Source: Neelides folsomi (taxonomy: Eukaryota; Arthropoda; Collembola; Neelipleona; Neelidae). From it: a stretch of DNA of 26,897 bases. This document shows, one piece after another, positions 9,700 to 23,100 of the stretch. Under the pieces are notes generated by a model, which was given only the letters and a program-made list of their open reading frames with translations, was not told where the DNA came from and ran no database searches. The DNA lies in assembly GCA_034687125.1 (NCBI GenBank), contig JAQGBZ010000613.1:1-26897 (forward strand), given 5' to 3'. The translations under genes were made by a program, and so were the position numbers. How positions within the stretch are numbered: the first letter of the stretch is position 1; each line of letters starts with the position of its first letter.

Positions 9700-12600
9700 T
9701 TATATGAAAAATTCCTTCTTTTTAGTCACATTGTGTCCAGTTGTTCCGTGAATGACTGCTTCGTTAGGGTCGATTGCTCCAACTGCTCCTTCGTCCTCTT
9801 GAGTCAAATATTGTCCCTTGTGTTGACTTAAGTAACGGCCAATTAATATTGCAACAATGACGATTCCAAGAAATATGAAGGCCAAAACTCCTGAAAAATT
9901 GATAAATAAATTAGATTAAATGTATAATGATCCGATTTATGAAATAATATTTGATTCAATTGATAGATTCATGATTTTATATTGATTTCATTATTTACTA
10001 AAGCACTATAAATATTAAAGTTCTTTTGGTCAATCTTTAGTGATGTAAAATAAGAAATTCTATAAATCAAGAGATGACAAACCTCCAAGAATAGCAGATT
10101 CCGCACGATTATATATTTTGTTCAATTTATCCTCATCAATATCTGGAGGTGGACGAGTTTCAACCATTTCTGGGCGATGAGTCACCGGTTCAACACCACA
10201 AAAGTCTTCAATCAAGTCTTCTATTGAGAGAAAAATAAATTAACTTAAATTCTAATTTAAGGAAATTCATATAATGTATTTACGTTATGTATACGATTAG
10301 ATCCTATAATAATATTATTGTAAATCATACCAGGAACAGATCGAACATTTGCTGGTCGATTTTCTTGGTAAAATATTTTGAGGGGATAAATGTCATCAAA
10401 TTCGACGCGAGAAATACATCCAATGAAACCTTCTCGCATTGACTCATTTTTACCGATATATAGATACTGAATGTTGTTAAATTGAGCGTCAGCCGATTCT
10501 TTTACATCAAACTTAAACTCTCGTTGTTCAAAATTATCAACCTATTTAACGAAAATTAACAATTAAGCATTTATTAATTATTAAAATAATTATTCCAATT
10601 TTACTCTAAGTAGTTATAAAATGCACAATTTACTTTCATGATGAGCTTTCTTCCACTCTCTAACCGGGTAATTCGCACATCATGATATTGACCCGTCGCA
10701 AAGTTTTGATCAGTGAAAATCAATTCTTGTCTTTCAAAGCCGAAATCGAACACAAGCCTCAAATGACCTTCAATAACATTGACATTAAATGATTTTTAAA
10801 TGATTTTTCTTATTGCATGTAAAATGATTTTCTTACCGCTGTTAGAAACCATCAGCGTCAAGTACTCTCCCGTGATATTAGAAAATATTCCAAGGAGAAA
10901 TCCTTGTGGCTGCGTTGTTGTGAATCCAACACGAAGTTTTTCCGCAATAGTTGACTTATACGATCCCACAAAGTCAAATCGAACCATTGAATTAGATTGC
11001 AAGTTAACACCAATTTCTAGGAAATAAAACACGAAGGTTTAATTAATATGTTAAATGGAGATTATTGATTTATTAATGCTTTTTATTAATTATTTATTAT
11101 TCTTACCATCGGCGCAAATGGGTCCTTTAAAGGAAGTAAAACGGCAATCGCAATTATAATGATCATATCCTTCATGGCATGTTCCATTATTAAGGCAAGG
11201 TGAACTATCACATTTTCCAAAACACCCAGTTCCAATTCCTACAAAGATTATTATGAAAGATTAATTTCCCCATGAGATAAAATTTGAAATTAATTAAAAT
11301 CCCATTTAAAGCTATAGTACATATTTACCATAAGTTGTTCTCTCAGCTGCGGCTTTCAAATCCAACATTACTCCATTAACCAAAACAGCACGAACACATC
11401 CAACAAACCCATCCCTATATTCACTTGTGGCTCCAATGAACAAATCTGAGGAGAGTTCAATTGCTCGCACTTGTCCTTGTGTTTGAAGTACTGAAGAAGT
11501 TTGTGCTCCGTCCAATACAATTCTCGACTCTTTTCTAAAGTTCAATGAACCCATTAATAAAAGTTAATTTTTAATTGTTATTATATCACACTATTTGTGA
11601 ATCTTTTAAAATTCATAATGAATGAATTAATCTACAAAATCAACCTTTATAAAACCATTACCTATTTTTCTCAATTAAGACTGAATGCCATTCATTGTCA
11701 CTGAGTCGATGACTTGTTTCAATATTCACCCCAATAGGTCCTGAACCAGATTCAATTTGGAACTGAATTTGATCTCCGCCTATTGTATAAAATAAAATTC
11801 TTATTATTTGCAACGACTAAAATGCATTCATAACTCAATTATTCCAAATGGTTTCTTTACCAATTAAAGAGACTTTGATGTAATCAGTAGGGCCCTTGCT
11901 GTGAAGAACGACAGCATTCTGTGTAGTGGTTTTGAATTCAAAATAAATATCCCAACTATGGCTCAGCTCGAGACGAGGAAATGTCAATGCAGCATCCGGA
12001 AGTCGAAATGTAATTACATTGTCATAAAGAGCTGAAAGAGATAAAAAATATGTACACCACATCAAAAGCCATTCAAATTGAAAGGAATCTGCAGCGCATG
12101 CAGCCTAATTTGCTTTAATGAGAAATGCGTTTGTAATTGCAATAATTAATTTCAATTGTGAACCTTGATGAATTATTAAACGGTCAATTTACCATCTCCA
12201 GAGCAAATCAGCGGACCAAGTGTATATTTCCCTTGTTTTTCATCTAAAGGTGTGCCGGTGTCCCCAATCCTCAGTTGTTTTACCGGCAAATATTCGATCT
12301 CAGTCAACTGTCCCTCATCAGAATGCCAATCGTCAAAGCCTGTTAACAAAATAAATATGAAAATTATCTTATAAATCTTCGTGCTCTTTCAAGTGAATTC
12401 TTTATATTACATTTGGACGTTTCATAAATAAATAATTTATAGTAAGTACCTGAATCGCAATTACACCATCTGTCTGGTTGAATACATTGTTTAAGTATTC
12501 CACATTCACATTTACGACTTCCAGGGAGAGAATCTCCCCAATAATCCATGGGTTGGTTTCGCCTTGAAACCCACCAGGTACTAGGATTGAATGCTTCATT

Positions 12601-15600
12601 TTCATGAGCTAAAATAAATAAAATTATTAACCAAATGATTTCAAAAGTAATTAAATGATCATAATTCATATTATTTATTTCATTTCCCTTACAAGGAGTG
12701 TTGAAAAGTCTTGAATTCTTGCAATCGTATTTAATATACTGTCTACAATCGGAAGATCGATTGATCACAGACTCAATTTGATTCATGTCCCCATCATAAA
12801 TGATATCCTGAAACAAATGAAATTTTAATGGGGAACTTCAAGGGTCGTTAGGTTCATCCAGAAAGGGAATTAAACCTGAATGAAGCTTCCTGGCTCTTGG
12901 AACCCGTCAACAAGTGTCGGGTCTTCATTTTTGTGCCGAATGTGTGTCTCTGTCTTCCCGTCAGTATAATACTGACAGGTTACAATGAAAGCTGAAAGTG
13001 GTCCACTTCCATCTGGATCAATAGTGATTTCAGATCTTTGATTCGCAGAGTTCGTGTTTCGATAAGCTTGACAGCTCACAGGATGAATTGCTAAACCACA
13101 CAAAGGGAATCCCATTTAATAAATCAATACAAAATACATTCGTGCGATCTTATAAACTTTCATGCAATTTAAGAGAGTATATTATTATCCTAAATCCTAA
13201 CAAAACAGCTAAAACCAATATCAATGTAGAGTTATAATAAATTTATAACAGCAATAAGTATAAGCGAATTGCATTCTCATCAAGATAATGTGGTGACTGT
13301 TTTGAGTTTTGGCAAACTTACGTGAATGACAGACAGCTCCCGTGTATCCCGAATCAGTACAATCGCATTCGAAAATGGTACTAGACTGCTTGCATTTCCC
13401 ACCGTGTTCACAGGGATTGGGATTACATCGATCAACCATTTGACAAGCATCAAAGAGAATGGTATCTTGACAGCAATATTCTTCATTCACTTTCCAATCG
13501 TGAGGAGAACGGAAATTACCATCGATGGAGATTTGGCGCATACAACCGATAAATCCAGGAGTCTCGGGAGATCCACCTCACATTTGAACAAAGAATAAGT
13601 TGATAGCTAAAATAAACGATTGTTTATTACCTCCAAAGTAATAATGGCTCCCAGTGAAGACATCAATTAACCGAGTCGTTTTAACAATTCTATCGTCGAT
13701 CGTAAGTCCAAGGTTGTTTTTTCCCATTGTGAAAATAACTCTATGCCAAAGACCATCATTAAAGAATTCTGCAAAGTTGTCCAGAAGAAGTTTCGGAGTG
13801 TGTTCTGTTTGAAGCTCAATAATAATCTTTCCCTTCTCTAATATCAACTAAAATAGAAAAATTAGCTTATTGTCTTTAGTTTAAAAATGTAATTTGTTAA
13901 TAAATTAGCCTTCAATTACCTTCACATATCCTTCTGAAGTGAAACGATGATAAATTAAAAGGCCATTTTCTTCATAACTTCTGAATTCAAAAGTGACATT
14001 TAAGCTTCGAATTCCTTCGTATCCAATCAAGCGTACGTATGATTTCGAATTGGTAAATGTAACAGGAACAATTGAAGATTCCTGAAAACAAGAATTCAAA
14101 TTAGTGACATTATATCAAAAGTATGCTGGTTTAATCGTTTAAATTGGTAAATTCTTGAGTCAATCAAACCAATGTCCAATACTAAATTAATTGAATTAAT
14201 TACAGGGCAATGATGAACAGTGTGGAATTTATAAAATCGTTCCCACTCTTCCCAAGGCGGTTCTTTGAGAGTGTGAATCACATTTGTATAGTTGAGATAA
14301 AAGTTTTCAAGGCATCCTGTGAAATTTTTAGCAATTACAAGCCCTTCTTGTAAATGCGGAGATCCTCCAATGTAAAACTGTAAATATGAAATTTTGATAA
14401 TGAATTTAAAATGAGCAATCTTAATGATTGTTAATTATTGTATTCAAATTACAATTCCGTCCAAGTCAAGTCTCTGAAAGTCTCCTTTAACTATTGCTTT
14501 CACTTCAACACGATCAACTGTAAAGCTAACCCAATTGTGGTCCCTTAAAATTACCACGTCGTGCCAAATTGAATCATCCAATAAACTCCCGGCAGACACT
14601 GATGTCATTAAGTTGGATCCTTTAAGAAAAAATATTCATTCCAAATTAAATTCAAAGTTAAATTCATTTAATATAAAGGTACAATTTGGGGAAATTCCCT
14701 AATAAATTAAAATTAACTAAAAATCATACCCAAGTTAATATTAAGGATCATTCGATTTTCAACAATTTGCAAGGCAAAGTAATCGCCTTGAGTTCCTCTG
14801 GAATAAAGCAAAATCCCATTTGCGTCTGTTGTCCTAAACCGGAATTTAATGACATCTCTTCTGGACATGACCGGGTTGAACGTCAAATTTTTGAAAACAA
14901 GTGCAGAGCCGTTGAAATGGAGCGTCTCGGACACTAAAAAAATAGGTCAATAGAATCAGTGAGCTTAAAGAAATGGAGCAAAAGAGAAAGGATATGGTGA
15001 TTTAAGAGAAGGGCTCTCACAGTAGTCACAGCCATAAAGCTCGACTCTCATCGAAATTCTATCTCTCCACCGTGTGGGATTTATCTTCAAAAACTGGGCG
15101 ATGATGGGCGTTTCGAATTTGTTGAAATGAATCGAGTCCCCGTCCGTGTTCCCTTTGAAGAGCTAAAGACAATAATGAGCGAGGGTTTTTATGGTAATTC
15201 TCTAGGAAAATGGGTAAAGGAAAGCCGTGGTGTGAAAGATAATTTGAAGCCTTCGCTAACCAGGGACGAGTACGAGACCCAGTTCTCTCCATCGTTTGAG
15301 TATTGAAGGCTGAATTCAGTGACGAAGGATCTCCCTAGGCCCCGCGTCCCAAGCTTGTAGATACGTTTAACGGCAGAAAGGCGAATGAAAAGAGATTCGT
15401 AGTAAGAAGAGCTCGAAGGGGACCAAGCAGAAAGAGCTGGGAGAAAATTGAGAATAATTATTAGCTCCTCCACCATTCGCTAATCTTGTAATTAAATGAA
15501 GCAGACTAATCTTGTTAGTTTAGCTCATCATACTTCCCACTGGCCTCCTATTCACCAAGAGCCATTTTAATTGTGACGGAAATGTGATTCATTATTTATA

Positions 15601-16602
15601 TGAAAAGGAGGCTACTGGAAGTCTTTGCAGAGAAAAGGAAAGCAAAAGATGTTGTTAGGTCAACCTTGGCACTCCCGTCATTCTCCTTGTACTCGGCGTA
15701 GTCGCGACCATTGTGACCGAAACTGATCGTATATTCCCTGACAAACTCGTAGGAGTGAGATCGACCTCGAGTCGCTATTTTTGAAATGTTCTTGATTGAC
15801 CTCAAATTGATTATCAGTGCTTGTTCAAAACCATTAGTTGCTGCTGTCCATGCATTTCCATCTATTCAAAAAATGTGAAAACAAAACAAAAATAAACAAA
15901 AAGTCCAAATAAAAAATCAATCAAAATAAAATTAATTAATAAATGCTATAAAGTATTCTGGTTGTATCGATTATCGAGGAATGTTAAAACCGTATTATTA
16001 AGCCGTTGTTGCTTCAAACCGAAAAACTTATTGTAATTACTGTTTTGTCAAATCAAATATTTTCAATAGATTGCTCAAAATCGTGAAACAAATTCAATAA
16101 ATGTAACATTAAAATTATATATTATAATTGTGGATATCCTTATAATATAAACCTTATAAACACTTCAATTATCTTAATTTCATTTATTTCTGAAATTATG
16201 AGTTGCATTTAACAAAAAATATTAAAACGTCAATTAAAATTACTATGATATGTCAAACGCCACACACAAACACATTTATCATAGCAATATGTTCAGATCA
16301 TGCTGATTTATTATTAAATTCGGTAGATTATTTAAAAAATTGCCTTATTTTTAGTTTCAAACGGCTGAATCGAAAACTTACAATCAATGTAGGCATTTTC
16401 CGGTCCACGTCCAGGAAGTTTACTGGTAGCCGTTAATTCAGTAGGTGTGTTGTAAATGAGCGGTTCCTCACAATAATCTACAAAATAAAGGTCAAAATAT
16501 ATGAAGTCATTTGCTAAATGAGTCAAATGCAATTAAAAGTTAGTTAAATGAATTACCATAATATGCTGTTACAGTTGTAATAAAAAGAAATAATTGCCAC
16601 AT
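9700..16602 (-). CDS. Nrx-IV: Neurexin IV / contactin-associated protein, complete, 1258 aa (or 1251 aa)
   Basis: Septate-junction and neuron-glia adhesion receptor of the Caspr family. Minus-strand exons: 16557-16602, 16382-16477, then either 15665-15861 or 15261-15436, then 15021-15162, 14730-14933, 14453-14619, 14204-14377, 13920-14081, 13631-13847, 13322-13576, 12876-13090, 12693-12807, 12450-12608, 12193-12339, 11861-12031, 11662-11779, 11329-11534, 11107-11238, 10837-11016, 10634-10767, 10331-10541, 10083-10220, 9700-9890. All phases match. Order: signal peptide [13 protein letters not shown]; discoidin domain to about 160 ([19 protein letters not shown]); LamG1 and LamG2 (161-490); EGF ([12 protein letters not shown]); fibrinogen-like region (from 554); LamG3 (766-930); EGF ([12 protein letters not shown]); LamG4 (975-1149); membrane helix about 1196-1213; 4.1-binding tail [20 protein letters not shown]-terminal KKEFFI, a PDZ ligand. 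Length agrees with fly Nrx-IV (about 1284 aa). Coding exons are complete; 5' untranslated exons were not identified. Confidence 0.96.
15261..15436 (-). other. Nrx-IV: Alternative exon B of Nrx-IV, discoidin domain half (176 nt)
   Basis: Homologous to exon [19 protein letters not shown], then YKLGTRG and [15 protein letters not shown]. Acceptor tctcccag, donor CTG|gttagc. It starts with the same carried base and ends in the same phase as exon A, so either fits between exon 2 and the exon at 15162. Splicing A to B would read out of frame to a TAG within about 33 codons. By order it corresponds to fly exon 4, the neuronal form there. Confidence 0.85.
15539..15616 (-). repeat. Inverted repeat inside the intron between exons A and B
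   Basis: Arms 15602-15616 and 15539-15553 can pair at 12 of 15 positions in the minus-strand RNA, with a perfect core GCCTCCT/AGGAGGC and a 48-nt loop. Nearby, ACAAGATTAG (minus strand) occurs twice, at 15506-15515 and 15480-15489, about 44-79 nt before exon B. A role in exon choice is inference. Confidence 0.55.
15665..15861 (-). other. Nrx-IV: Alternative exon A of Nrx-IV, discoidin domain half (197 nt)
   Basis: Enters with one base carried from exon 2 and leaves in phase 0, giving 65 full codons. It encodes [15 protein letters not shown], then SKIATRGR and [17 protein letters not shown]. The donor AAG|gttgac is off the GTAAG consensus. If the donor is not used the frame runs on to a stop at about 15596. 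By order it corresponds to fly exon 3. Confidence 0.88.
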
Positions 16603-17100
16603 GATCCACGTCCCTTGTCAAAAATTGCACTTGTGATGGTTTAGTAGCCCTCAAAAAATAAATACATTAGTAAATATGGTCCTATTTGAGCGATGTCAGT
16701 TTAAAATTTGAAGAATTTCCTTATCCCGTCATCGAATCATAACAAAAGACAGGTGAATCAGAGAGAGGTAAGGTGGGAAATGAGAGTGAATGGGCGTTGT
16801 GCCTGCAAAGCTTGATTACTCACCGCCAGCCACACCTGTTTGAATTGAACTCACGGCGCTAAACAAAGTCATAGCTTGAATATTCATGGGGCCAAATGCA
16901 ACAATCAATGGAATTCCAAAGAGGAAAAGCAACGGAGAAAACGATTCATATAATTAACTTTTCCTTGTAAGTTCCTTTATCTCTTTTAATTAACTTTAAT
17001 TTATCTCTTAACCTTTCAACTTCTCTATAACTCATTAAAAATAATATGATAATAATTAAGATATCAAATATTATATAATACCAAATGAAAGAATTCTAAA
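16603..17100. other. Region just upstream of the Nrx-IV start codon
   Basis: Expected to hold 5' untranslated sequence and possibly the promoter of Nrx-IV. No TATA box, initiator or further coding exon was recognised. The last part (from about 16980) is AT-rich. Confidence 0.35.
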
Positions 17101-20100
17101 AACCATAATTAAGACATGAAAAAAGAGAGAAAAAGAAAATGAATTTAAATGAATGTATTATTCAGTAAGATTGAACAAGATTGAATTCATTCGCATTATA
17201 ATGCGGGGATTTATAAATCTAATTACTCCTTCCCAATGATCATCTAGCTTAATAAATAATGTATATGATGAATGGGGAGTTCATGAGGTGTTAAGTTGGA
17301 GGTGAAGCAAGGGCCATTAAGGATAAAGTATGTAGGAGTCGTCAGACGTATTACATACTAGAATCGAGAGATGCTTTGAATTAGGAGGAAAAGTTAATTA
17401 AAAGTTCTCAGCAATGGCCCAATTTTCTTGAAGTGGAATGGCTAATAATTCTTTACGCTGAGTATAATTCTGGTGAAAGACGGAAGAAGACGTGAAGACA
17501 ATTTAATGGAGCCGAGGGGAAAGAAAGGCCCATCTCATTGGGTTAATTGAAGGAGTTCAGGTCGAGTCCCCTCAGACAGACCTTGTTTTCCAAGATGAAC
17601 GACCTCGCCCTCTTCGTCTAATGAGATTTCAATATGACCGGCTTCTCTTAATCTCATGGCGAATCTCTGAATTACATTTCCAACTCCTCCGTGTAGTCTC
17701 ACAAAAGAGGATTGTAATGCTCATCCTTTTTACTCGCTCCTCGCATTTCCTTCCTTTCCCTTTAACATAATTATCATGGAGAGGATCAAAAGACTCTCGA
17801 CCATTAATATCTCACGGGTGGTCGAAAATCCCTCGTTTGTATGTATATGCGCTCTCACTCATTAAACCTTTTAGTAAAGGGCCCTTTACTAACTTGGTTT
17901 AATACCAAGGGATGTGTCTGTACGAGAGGTTCTCTTGTTACAAGGAAGAATAAATACACTTTGCCGAAAAAGATTTACCTTTTGAGAGTGGAATTTCATT
18001 TCCTTTCATTATTCACCTTTTAAATCTTAGGAGTGGGAGCTGTTATTGAATTCCATTACGTCTTTTTGTCTCGGGCTCGCGTAAATGGCGGCGGAATTTT
18101 TTCTTCAGAGATTTATCTCGGCGGATCCTGAACCCGGAGGAGAAGGAAGGAGGAAGAAGAAGCTCTCATCTCATGTGAACATAATAGGGTCATAATTTCC
18201 CCAGTTGCTTGCGAATTGTTACATTTATGCGAGTTCCTCTGCTGGGCCGACGTGGACTCGTAACTCCTTCTCGCCCTACTCAGCATTTCCTCCTCAACTC
18301 TTAATCGCCCTCACCAGCCAAACTTAAACTTTGAATGATTAGCGACCTCGCGCAGAGAATCTTATCTCTTCCCATCCACTAATCCCTTCACCCCTGAGAA
18401 CATAATGCCGGGAGGGAATGAAATTCCTCCGGACCAAACTCCTTTCCCTCCTTGGGACCGAATTCCTCTAACCAAAAACTTTCTCCTTCTCCATGGACAG
18501 TTATTTACTTCAAAACCTTCCCACTGTTTCAAAGAATCTCATTCCAAAGAACGGGTAATTATATCTCTGCTGGATATGACGCTGGAAACTTATTCAAACC
18601 GGATTTCCAAACTGCTACATCATTACAATGATAAATGAAGGAGAGAGATATTTTAAAACAAAGCATGGCTGGCTGTTGAAATTGTTCACAAATTAGCTGG
18701 CGGGGTTTTTTAAGTAAATATTTTACTTTTAACCACTTCCACGTATTTTCACTTAACCATTAATTTATTACGAGTTTATTGTTGTTTGTTTATGTTATAA
18801 GAATAAATGAATTATTTCTTTGTTTCCTTTTTTATGTTTATCTTTCCTTGAACTTTCCAAGATTTCCTCTAAATCCTAAATATTTACTTGCTTCGTTCTG
18901 AAGGGATGTCAGGATGAGAAATGTAAACCTCGGTTCATCCCGACTTGGATGAACCTCCGCTTTCCTCATTTCCTTTTAATTTCCATATTTGCAATGATGC
19001 AGATTTGGCCCGACCAATTGTTATCTTATCAATATTTATGAACCTCGGGTTCGTGAAGTAAAACAAGTCGGCCCGAGCTCTTAGTTATGTCATTTTTGAG
19101 GGCTCGAGGGTTGAAGTAACTCAGGAATGGAATGTAATGGCCCATTTGGAGGAGAGCGAAGGGGTTTGGAAGAGTCAACCTCGCCTGATTACAGAGAGAG
19201 AAATGGGCTTGATAATAATGATAATAAGTACGTAATAAAAATCAGATTTCCTCTGCGGAAGGAGAGATTAGGATGCAAATGAAGGAGAGTCAGTCGAGTT
19301 TAATTTGACTTTTTAATAAATGAGTCTCCTTCTGTTCTTCCAAGAGGTGGAAGTTAAGAGAAAATCGAATGGGTTCGAAACCTCTCTTTCTCCACAAGTT
19401 TCTTCTCTCGGTTCTCTCCCATACGTTCAAAAATCTCAAACCGGGATTTGACGTGGAAGTGAGCGGAAATGGAGGGTTTGCTCGGTCCAACTTCGCTCCC
19501 TTCCTCCTCATTTACATTTGAGAGTAGAAAGACACAGCTTGTGCCACTTTCCTAATTTTCCCTTCCTTTTCTCTAGAGTTTTCCTCCTGAACAAAATCTT
19601 CCCAGTTTTTAAATATTTAACTTCTTTGTATTCCCAGGTTTAGCAAATTCTTTCCTCATCCTAAAAATCTCATGATTCGTATCATGCAATTTTCGAATAT
19701 CTTCTTCAATCATAAAGAACGTACCCAAAGATAATAAAACGTGTCTACATTTTCAAATTACACATGGCTTATGCTTTCATACATAAAAGTCAAATTGTAT
19801 ATAAAAATCACGAATTTAATTATAATTTGAAAAATTTAGATTTCGTGAATACGAATATTTATAATTAACCCAAATTGGAGTTTTTCAAGTATTGACGAAA
19901 GTTTTTAATTAATTCGATAGGATGAAATAAACTTTTCATTTACAGATAACTTTTAAGAATCTGGTGATAGAAGATTAAACCATGGGAGATTTCCTTAAGA
20001 GATTGATAAGGTGATAATGTTGGTTTTCTAAGAGCCTAGTTTGATTATTTTATTTGAACCCGATGGCGGAGAAGGTCGATAAGATGGAATGAAGTGATCT

Positions 20101-23100
20101 TGAGGGAGAGGAGGAGATTGATCTCCCTCGCCGAGAAAGTCCCCGTCGATACTCGACCGTCCTCGTCGAGGAATATTCTCCTGAGAAATGAGCACTTAGC
20201 GTCACCCACATATTCCCTTTCTCCATTGTTTCCGAGACATTAACCGGGTATGGGCCTGACTTTCCACAAGACAACAACCGTGGCCTATCAAGGGAGGACG
20301 CAGAGGACTCTAAAGGGATATGTACTAGCCCAATCCACCTTTGCCACCATTCCTCATCGGAATCGGGGAAACGTTCCCTCTCGCTTCATAAACTTCCTTT
20401 CCATCCATTCATTACCAAGGGCTTATTATTACCTTATTACCGACCCATCCTCATTATCCATTATATGGAGGCCATTACCATTCCTATTTCCTCCTCCCTT
20501 CATCCAGAAATGAACCTCTCCATAATTCTTCTCTGGCCCACTTTTTATCTATCGCCTTTCAAGTACAGCTTTAAACACTGCACTTTTCCTTGGGGGTTTA
20601 CTAAGAAATTCAATTTGAAAAAATGAAGCTTATGTAAATAAAACATGATTGATGTTTAGATATTTATTAGAATTATGTAAATCTTAACTTTAAAATGGAA
20701 ATATATTATAGTAAATGGGACTTTTTATATCTTATATATTAAACCAAATAAATATTGGTGGTATTTTAGAGAATGGAATTTCAAGTGAATATATAACATT
20801 ATAATAATTACAATATGATGTTAGGTTGAAGGATCTTTAGACGTTCGAAGTTGAAGTTAGACTAATACAATTTGAATAATAAACAATAGGAATACGAATT
20901 ATTTAGAAAATGGATATATTATCAGTATTAGTGAGCTTTATTTTCCATTTTACCTTAGCTATGCTTTGCATAGTGTAAAAATTCAATTTATGTCCTCGGC
21001 TTTAAAAAAAGTTTGGAAATGTAAAAGGTGAACGAGAAAGAAATTAGAAAGAAAAGCGGTTTTGGCCCCTTTACGGATGAATTATAATTTTACTAATTTT
21101 AAACGAGAATCTAATTACAACCGTCCAACTTTATCTCCAAAAAGTCCAAAGTTTTAAATTAAGTATTAGATGGGTTTAAAATAATGTTTGGGGTCTCTCC
21201 ATTTTAAAGATTTAGGGAATGGGCGAAGATTGAGACATTATTACTTTCTTCCTCGTGATACATCGCAGCCCCTACGTTTTATTTTCAACCTGCGAGATGC
21301 GTGGGAGGAATTTAGATTTTTGGGCAATTTTACTAGAACGTGTCCGCTGACTCCAAATTACGTGGACAAATGAATGAGACATCGCTTGTGTTTTTACTCT
21401 TCCCCCCTTCCCACTTCTTTCTAGTGCAGACAAAGGTATTACATCTGTGAGCTCGTTCTCGACTCCGTCGCGACTCCGAAAACTCCAAAAACGCTCCACA
21501 ACGTGAAATAAATATGGAGGAGAGAAAGCGGACTTTAGAAAGCTCCTTACGATCGTGCGTGCTTGTTTATCATTTCATTCTGCATTTTTTCCCACAACCA
21601 CTATGGTTGTTACATAAGTGAATACTTTACAAGTTTAATTTATCTGTATGGTGTCTGCAATACAAAGGACTGTTAGTGTTACTCCTAAATCACAGCAATT
21701 TATAAACCTTTTCTTTTTAATTTTTGACTTTTTTCTTTATAAAACTTGCTGTTTTTCTCTCTGCACAGTAGAAACTATTGTACTTTTAAAAAGAAATAAG
21801 TTATTAACTATGTACAATGTGCATTAATTGTGTGTTAAGCTTTATAAAATATGTAAATAAATATCTCCAACTTTCCCATCTTTATTAGGTCATATCTTTA
21901 CAATGGAGATATTTTAATCTTTTGAATCTTTAGGGAATAAAAGGTAGGAGGCAATGAAGAAAAAAACCATTGTGAGAGAACTTGTGAGTTTTAAGATGAG
22001 TGTTTAAAACTTTAAAATAGGAGTAAGAAGAAATGATAAGAAGAATTGTCTTAAAAGATTGGATCATTTGCGAAAGGGAAACTTTAGTCATTTGCATTTG
22101 GTCCCGCCGAGAGGAGTCCGCACATTTTGGTCCTTTGCTCCTTCATGATCTTTGCTTGGGTCATTTGAGGCGAAGCGGTTGAGAGCTCCGACACAAGAAT
22201 TGTATTGTACAACTTTTTATCTCAATCCTCCAAAATTCTCCGCCAAACTTCCATATAAATTTATATATTTATATGCACTGGGGTATAGACGGAGGGGAAT
22301 TGGAAGTTTGGGCCATTGACGAAGCTTCCATCCCATCATCATCTTCATCTCATCTCCTTTGTGCTCTCGTGAATCTTGAGAGTTGATGCTTGAGTTCAAG
22401 TTCCAAGCCTCTCATTCATGAGATGTATTCCGAGGCTCGGAGATTATAGGGCCACTACCAGGGACTCAAACTATTCCATTTTCCCTCTCCTCTAACATCT
22501 CCACACTCTTGAGAGGGAAGACAGGAGGGATGACATAAAAAGATTGAAAAATCGTATTACCTCCTTCGAACCTCCTATTATTGAACCTTGAAAGAGATAT
22601 AAGAACCGATAGGTTGGCTCCCAAACACAATGAAATCTTCTCATGTGGAGATAGGTACTATGGGCAATGTAGAGGGCGAGGGAAAGTTTGGAAGGCACAG
22701 ATGAATACCAGGAAAGCTCATATAAATAAAATCCCAAAGAAAAGTTTTTCCACTTCATCTCATTCACCTGGATCAAAAATATTCAAAAGAGGGAATCAAC
22801 ATTTGGAGTATCCGAGTTTCAATCCGAACAAGATTCATCTTTGAGTTCCACGGTGGCGGTGGGAAAAGGACCGTAGTTCTCTGAAACTGGGAATAAGAGC
22901 CGGACTGGGAAAGTGGAACTGTGGGAATGAGATGGAAATGAAAGCCTTACACTTCATCTTCACTTTGGTTCAAGATGGGACTCGGCTGGTCGCGGGAATA
23001 ATAAGAAAGATGAAATTTGCAAGTCAAAAAAGTTCTTTGGGAGTGTCAATGATGGGGTTTTATCATGATTATTATGGGAGCTGGTGGCTCTCTCGCTCGT

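Noticed and set aside
13577..13615. Alternative upstream acceptor (ttattttag) for the Nrx-IV exon ending at 13576
   Set aside because: Using it brings an in-frame TGA before the LamG2 end; the acceptor at 13577-13578 keeps the frame.
18405..18638. 77-codon open frame starting MPGGNEIPP
   Set aside because: No domain, no splice context; its length is expected by chance in a GC-richer island.
19371..19392. GGTTCGAAACC, similar to a tRNA T-loop/B box
   Set aside because: No D-arm, anticodon arm or acceptor stem can be formed around it on either strand.
20050..20513. Overlapping open frames on both strands
   Set aside because: Low-complexity Ser/Arg and Pro/Phe-rich readings of purine/pyrimidine runs; no homology recognised.
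22250..22277. AT-only near-palindrome CATATAAA...TTTATATG
   Set aside because: Such palindromes are expected by chance in DNA this AT-rich.
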